Source: Streptomyces tubercidicus (GTDB lineage: Bacteria; Actinomycetota; Actinomycetes; Streptomycetales; Streptomycetaceae). From it: a stretch of 64,000 bases of DNA. The notes below the pieces were generated by a model. The model saw only the letters and a list, made by a program, of their open reading frames with translations. It had not been told where the DNA came from and made no database searches. This document shows, piece by piece, positions 61,720 through 64,000 of this stretch. The stretch lies in assembly GCF_027497495.1 (NCBI RefSeq), contig NZ_CP114205.1:1674001-1738000 (forward strand), given 5' to 3'. A program made the position numbers and the translations under genes. Position 1 is the stretch's first letter. Each line of letters begins with the position of its first letter.

Positions 61720-62808
61720 TCAGGTGCCTGCGAGCGCCGTCCGGGCCGACGCGGTATCGGCCCGTCCCTTCTCGTAGACCGTGAGTCCCCGCGCCAGGTG
61801 GAGCGGCACCAGGAGTAGTTCCACGATGAGGGCCTTCCAGGCGTAGACGAGATTGACTGCCTTGGTGGCGTAGACGCAGGGGATGTTCAACAGGACGGTG
61901 GCCAGCGGGAGTTTGCGGCGGTGGGCGGCGTAGAGGAGTGGTGGTGTTGTCAGGAGGAGTTCGGCGCCGGCCCACCAGAGGAAGGCGAGCGCGGGTGGTT
62001 GGTCGGTTGTCGCGGTGAGGACGAACGGTGTCGCCCACCACAGGGGTGCGGTGAGGATCTCCAGAAGGGCGAGCAGTACCCAGACCGCCAGCAGGGGTTT
62101 GTGCAGGATCAGCCGTCCGAGGTGGAGCCGGACGTTCTGGCAGAAGCCTGCCATCCAGCGCCAGACCTGTTTGCGCAGGTAGGTGAGGTCTTCCGGGTCG
62201 GCGGCCAGGGCTACCGCGTCGGAGACGTAGACCGCGCGTCTGCCCGCGATCTGTTGGGCCCACGTATAGTCCATGTCTTCGACGATGGTCCGTTCAGGGA
62301 AGCCGCCGAAGGCCATCAGGTCGTCGCGCCGGAAGACGGAGCAGCAACCCGAGCAGACCATGGGGCTGTTGGCACGGGCCTGAATGGGGCGGTGCCAATG
62401 GAAGCCGAAGAGGTACTCCGTGGAGCGGCCGCGTTCCCAGAGGGTGCGGGTGTGGCGGGTGCGGACCGTGCCCGCGGCGATCGAGACGCCGGGGTCGTCG
62501 AAGACGGGCATGACGGTCTCGATGTAGTCCGGCGCGAGGACGGTGTCCGCGTCGACGGCCAGTACGAGGTCGGTGGTGCAGTGCGGAAGGGCGTAATTCT
62601 GCGCTTTGGCCTTGCTGCCGAGATTGCGCGGCGGCCGCAGCACGGTCACCCCATGTGAGGCCGCCACCTCCCCCGTACGGTCCGTGGACGCGTCGTCCAC
62701 CACCAGGACCCGGTCAGGCAGGACCGTTTGAGAGGCGAGGGACTCCAGCGTGGCCGGCAGCCCCTCCTCCTCGTTGTGTGCGGGCACGATGACGGTGATG
62801 GTGTGCAA
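61720..62808 (-). CDS. family 2 glycosyltransferase, membrane-bound (processive/hyaluronan-synthase-like)
   Basis: 362 aa from a TTG at 62808 (GGGGGAG 6 nt upstream decides the start). GT-A domain: ITVIVPAHNEEEGLPATLES, VLVVDDASTDRTGEV, the metal site LVLAVDADTVLAPDYI, EDMDYTW and QVWRW (QxxRW), the mark of processive or membrane GT2 enzymes. Three to four C-terminal membrane segments follow (LLAVWVLLALLEILTAPLWW etc.). It probably builds or exports a cell-surface polysaccharide. A short overlapping ORF upstream is doubtful. Confidence 0.9.
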   Translation of the reverse strand: MHTITVIVPAHNEEEGLPATLESLASQTVLPDRVLVVDDASTDRTGEVAASHGVTVLRPPRNLGSKAKAQNYALPHCTTDLVLAVDADTVLAPDYIETVMPVFDDPGVSIAAGTVRTRHTRTLWERGRSTEYLFGFHWHRPIQARANSPMVCSGCCSVFRRDDLMAFGGFPERTIVEDMDYTWAQQIAGRRAVYVSDAVALAADPEDLTYLRKQVWRWMAGFCQNVRLHLGRLILHKPLLAVWVLLALLEILTAPLWWATPFVLTATTDQPPALAFLWWAGAELLLTTPPLLYAAHRRKLPLATVLLNIPCVYATKAVNLVYAWKALIVELLLVPLHLARGLTVYEKGRADTASARTALAGT

Positions 62809-63086
62809 CTCGATCTCCCCCTGTCTTGCGCATGGCGCCGGCTACGACCGTGAGCAGTCCGATCACGCCGTAGACGATGGTGCTGATGCCGATGAACGGC
62901 AGTCCTCCGTGCATGTGACTGACGGTAGGGGGAATTGCGCCCGACGTGGTTCCGGAGGGTCCCTCCTGTGGATAACTCGCGTGACGGAGAGGCGGAGAGG
63001 CGGAGTTGGAGTCGTCGTGCGGTGCGCCGGGGGCCGGTCACGCGGCCCCCGGCAGCCAGGGGGTTGATTGTCGAGGAGGTCGAGGA

Positions 63087-64000
63087 TCAGTCACCGGGCG
63101 TCATGGCAGGCGCTTCGGCCAGGGCGCGATTGCGCCCGCCGGTTGCCGGTGAGTGCGGGGAGTCGTCCTCGGCATCGTCGGTGGCTGTGTTGCGCGGGAG
63201 TTGGAACGCGGCCAGGGCGCCGGTCGTGGCGATGGCCGCGAGGGTCAGGAGGGTGGGGCCCATCGCGGAGAGGAAGGCTTCGCCGGTCCAGTGCGGTCCG
63301 GCAGGCGGGCGGGCGCCCGTGGTGGTGGGGGTCGTGAGCGTCACCAGCATGGTGGCGGTGGCGACGCCCAGTGTCGGGCCGATATTCATCGCGGTCTGCT
63401 GGAGGCCGCCCGCTACTCCGGCGTGGTCGGTGGACACATGGCGCACGATGACGGCCGTCGCCGTCACCATCACCGTGCCGAAGCCGGCGCCCAGCAGGAG
63501 GAATCCCCCGCCGATGGCCGGAGCCGTCGAGGTCCGGTCGAGTTGGGACAGCGCGAGGATGCCGAGCGTGAGGAGCGTCATCGCCACCACGGTCGTCCGG
63601 CGGGGGCCGTACCGGCGCTGCAGCACGGCCGAGGCCGGGGCGCTCAGCACCATCAGCACGGCCAGGGGCAGCACTCGCAAGCCGCACTCCAACGGGTCCA
63701 TCGCGAGGACGTCCTGCAGAAAGTAGGTGCTGACGAACAGCGCGCCGAACAGGGCCGCCGACGCGGCGAGCAGGACGGCGAGGGCCGCGACGATGGTGGT
63801 CGAGCCGACCACGGAGAGGGGGATCAGCGGACTGGCGGTGCGGCGCTCGTGCCGTATGAAGGCGCCACAGGCGAATACGGCCGCGGCTCCGGCCAGTGAG
63901 GTGGCCACCGTCCAACCGGTTTCCGGGAGAGCGATGAGGGTGTGGACGAGACACACCAGGGTGAGCGCGAGGAGGCAGGCCCCGGGCAGGTCGAGTCGGG
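63087..64000 (-). CDS. MFS transporter (DHA2/EmrB-like), 5' part beyond the window
   Basis: The open frame runs to the window edge; the visible C-terminal ~300 residues hold about seven membrane segments. Typical DHA2 features are the DLPGACLLALTLVCLVHTLI region, LAASAALFGALFVSTYFLQD and GVAGGLQQTAMNIGPTLGVA (motif C-like). Probable drug:proton antiporter. The C-terminal tail is acidic and disordered. N-terminal helices and the start codon are outside the window. Confidence 0.88.
   Translation of the reverse strand, partial: RLDLPGACLLALTLVCLVHTLIALPETGWTVATSLAGAAAVFACGAFIRHERRTASPLIPLSVVGSTTIVAALAVLLAASAALFGALFVSTYFLQDVLAMDPLECGLRVLPLAVLMVLSAPASAVLQRRYGPRRTTVVAMTLLTLGILALSQLDRTSTAPAIGGGFLLLGAGFGTVMVTATAVIVRHVSTDHAGVAGGLQQTAMNIGPTLGVATATMLVTLTTPTTTGARPPAGPHWTGEAFLSAMGPTLLTLAAIATTGALAAFQLPRNTATDDAEDDSPHSPATGGRNRALAEAPAMTPGD

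Noticed and set aside
62714..62914. 66-codon minus-strand ORF with a hydrophobic start overlapping the GT2 gene
   Set aside because: It begins with a plausible membrane helix but then reads through the glycosyltransferase in another frame as His/Arg-rich sequence; the TTG start of the GT2 with GGGGGAG is better supported. A very small membrane gene cannot be excluded.

Overview
The window is high-GC actinobacterial DNA. Gene content, GTG/TTG starts, ATGA/GTGA overlaps and several leaderless-looking promoters point to a Streptomyces chromosome. The genus is inferred from gene families and codon bias, not from a marker gene. No rRNA, tRNA or CRISPR array is visible.

Layout. 0-4.4 kb: minus-strand glycan/cell-surface genes (truncated membrane protein, methyltransferase, DUF2064-type transferase, GT2, NAD-epimerase with a cysteine insert). 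4.6-16.6 kb: mostly housekeeping singles (SpoIIE-type phosphatase, CocE hydrolase, coiled-coil protein, small HTH protein behind a leaderless promoter, BrkB/YihY membrane protein divergent from an AidB-type acyl-CoA dehydrogenase, degenerate adenylate-kinase-like protein, GAF regulator, LLM oxidoreductase, NUDIX protein preceded by an IS481 remnant).

16.6-24.7 kb: a compact, unassigned biosynthesis-like operon. A TPR/HTH regulator is divergent from hydratase, acylating acetaldehyde dehydrogenase, hydroxy-oxovalerate aldolase, KAS III, acyl carrier protein, a CitE/HpcH lyase split into two frames, a MaoC-like hydratase and an Eis-like acetyltransferase. The combination joins meta-cleavage enzymes to fatty-acid-type chain building.

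24.9-36.3 kb: sortase, GNAT, then the assimilatory sulfur operon: leader peptide, sirohaem sulfite reductase, small zinc ribbon, cysH, cysC, cysD, cysN, a sulfonate-type ABC transporter (ssuA/B/C) and a CbiX/SirB-like chelatase that would supply sirohaem. 36.3-42.4 kb: an alpha-glucoside utilisation operon (GH13 enzyme, two permeases, binding protein) divergent from its LacI regulator.

42.5-54 kb: accessory zone with a DegT-type aminotransferase, two decayed genes, a dienelactone hydrolase, a SpoIIE/GAF/ATPase phosphatase carrying a hexanucleotide tandem repeat, a methyltransferase, an IS5-type remnant, an Imm49 immunity protein and a four-gene cassette of unknown function (50.1-53.5 kb). The first two proteins of that cassette share an ungapped motif, at the C-terminus of one and the N-terminus of the next. 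This is my best candidate for an undescribed system, possibly homotypic (amyloid-like) signalling.

54-64 kb: a two-component system whose kinase carries an extra C-terminal membrane/extracytoplasmic module, a beta-lactamase locus laid out like blaL-blaA-blaB of S. cacaoi (LysR regulator, serine-hydrolase-like partner, divergent class A beta-lactamase), a TetR/MFS pair with a palindromic operator, a GT2 enzyme and a truncated DHA2-type MFS transporter.
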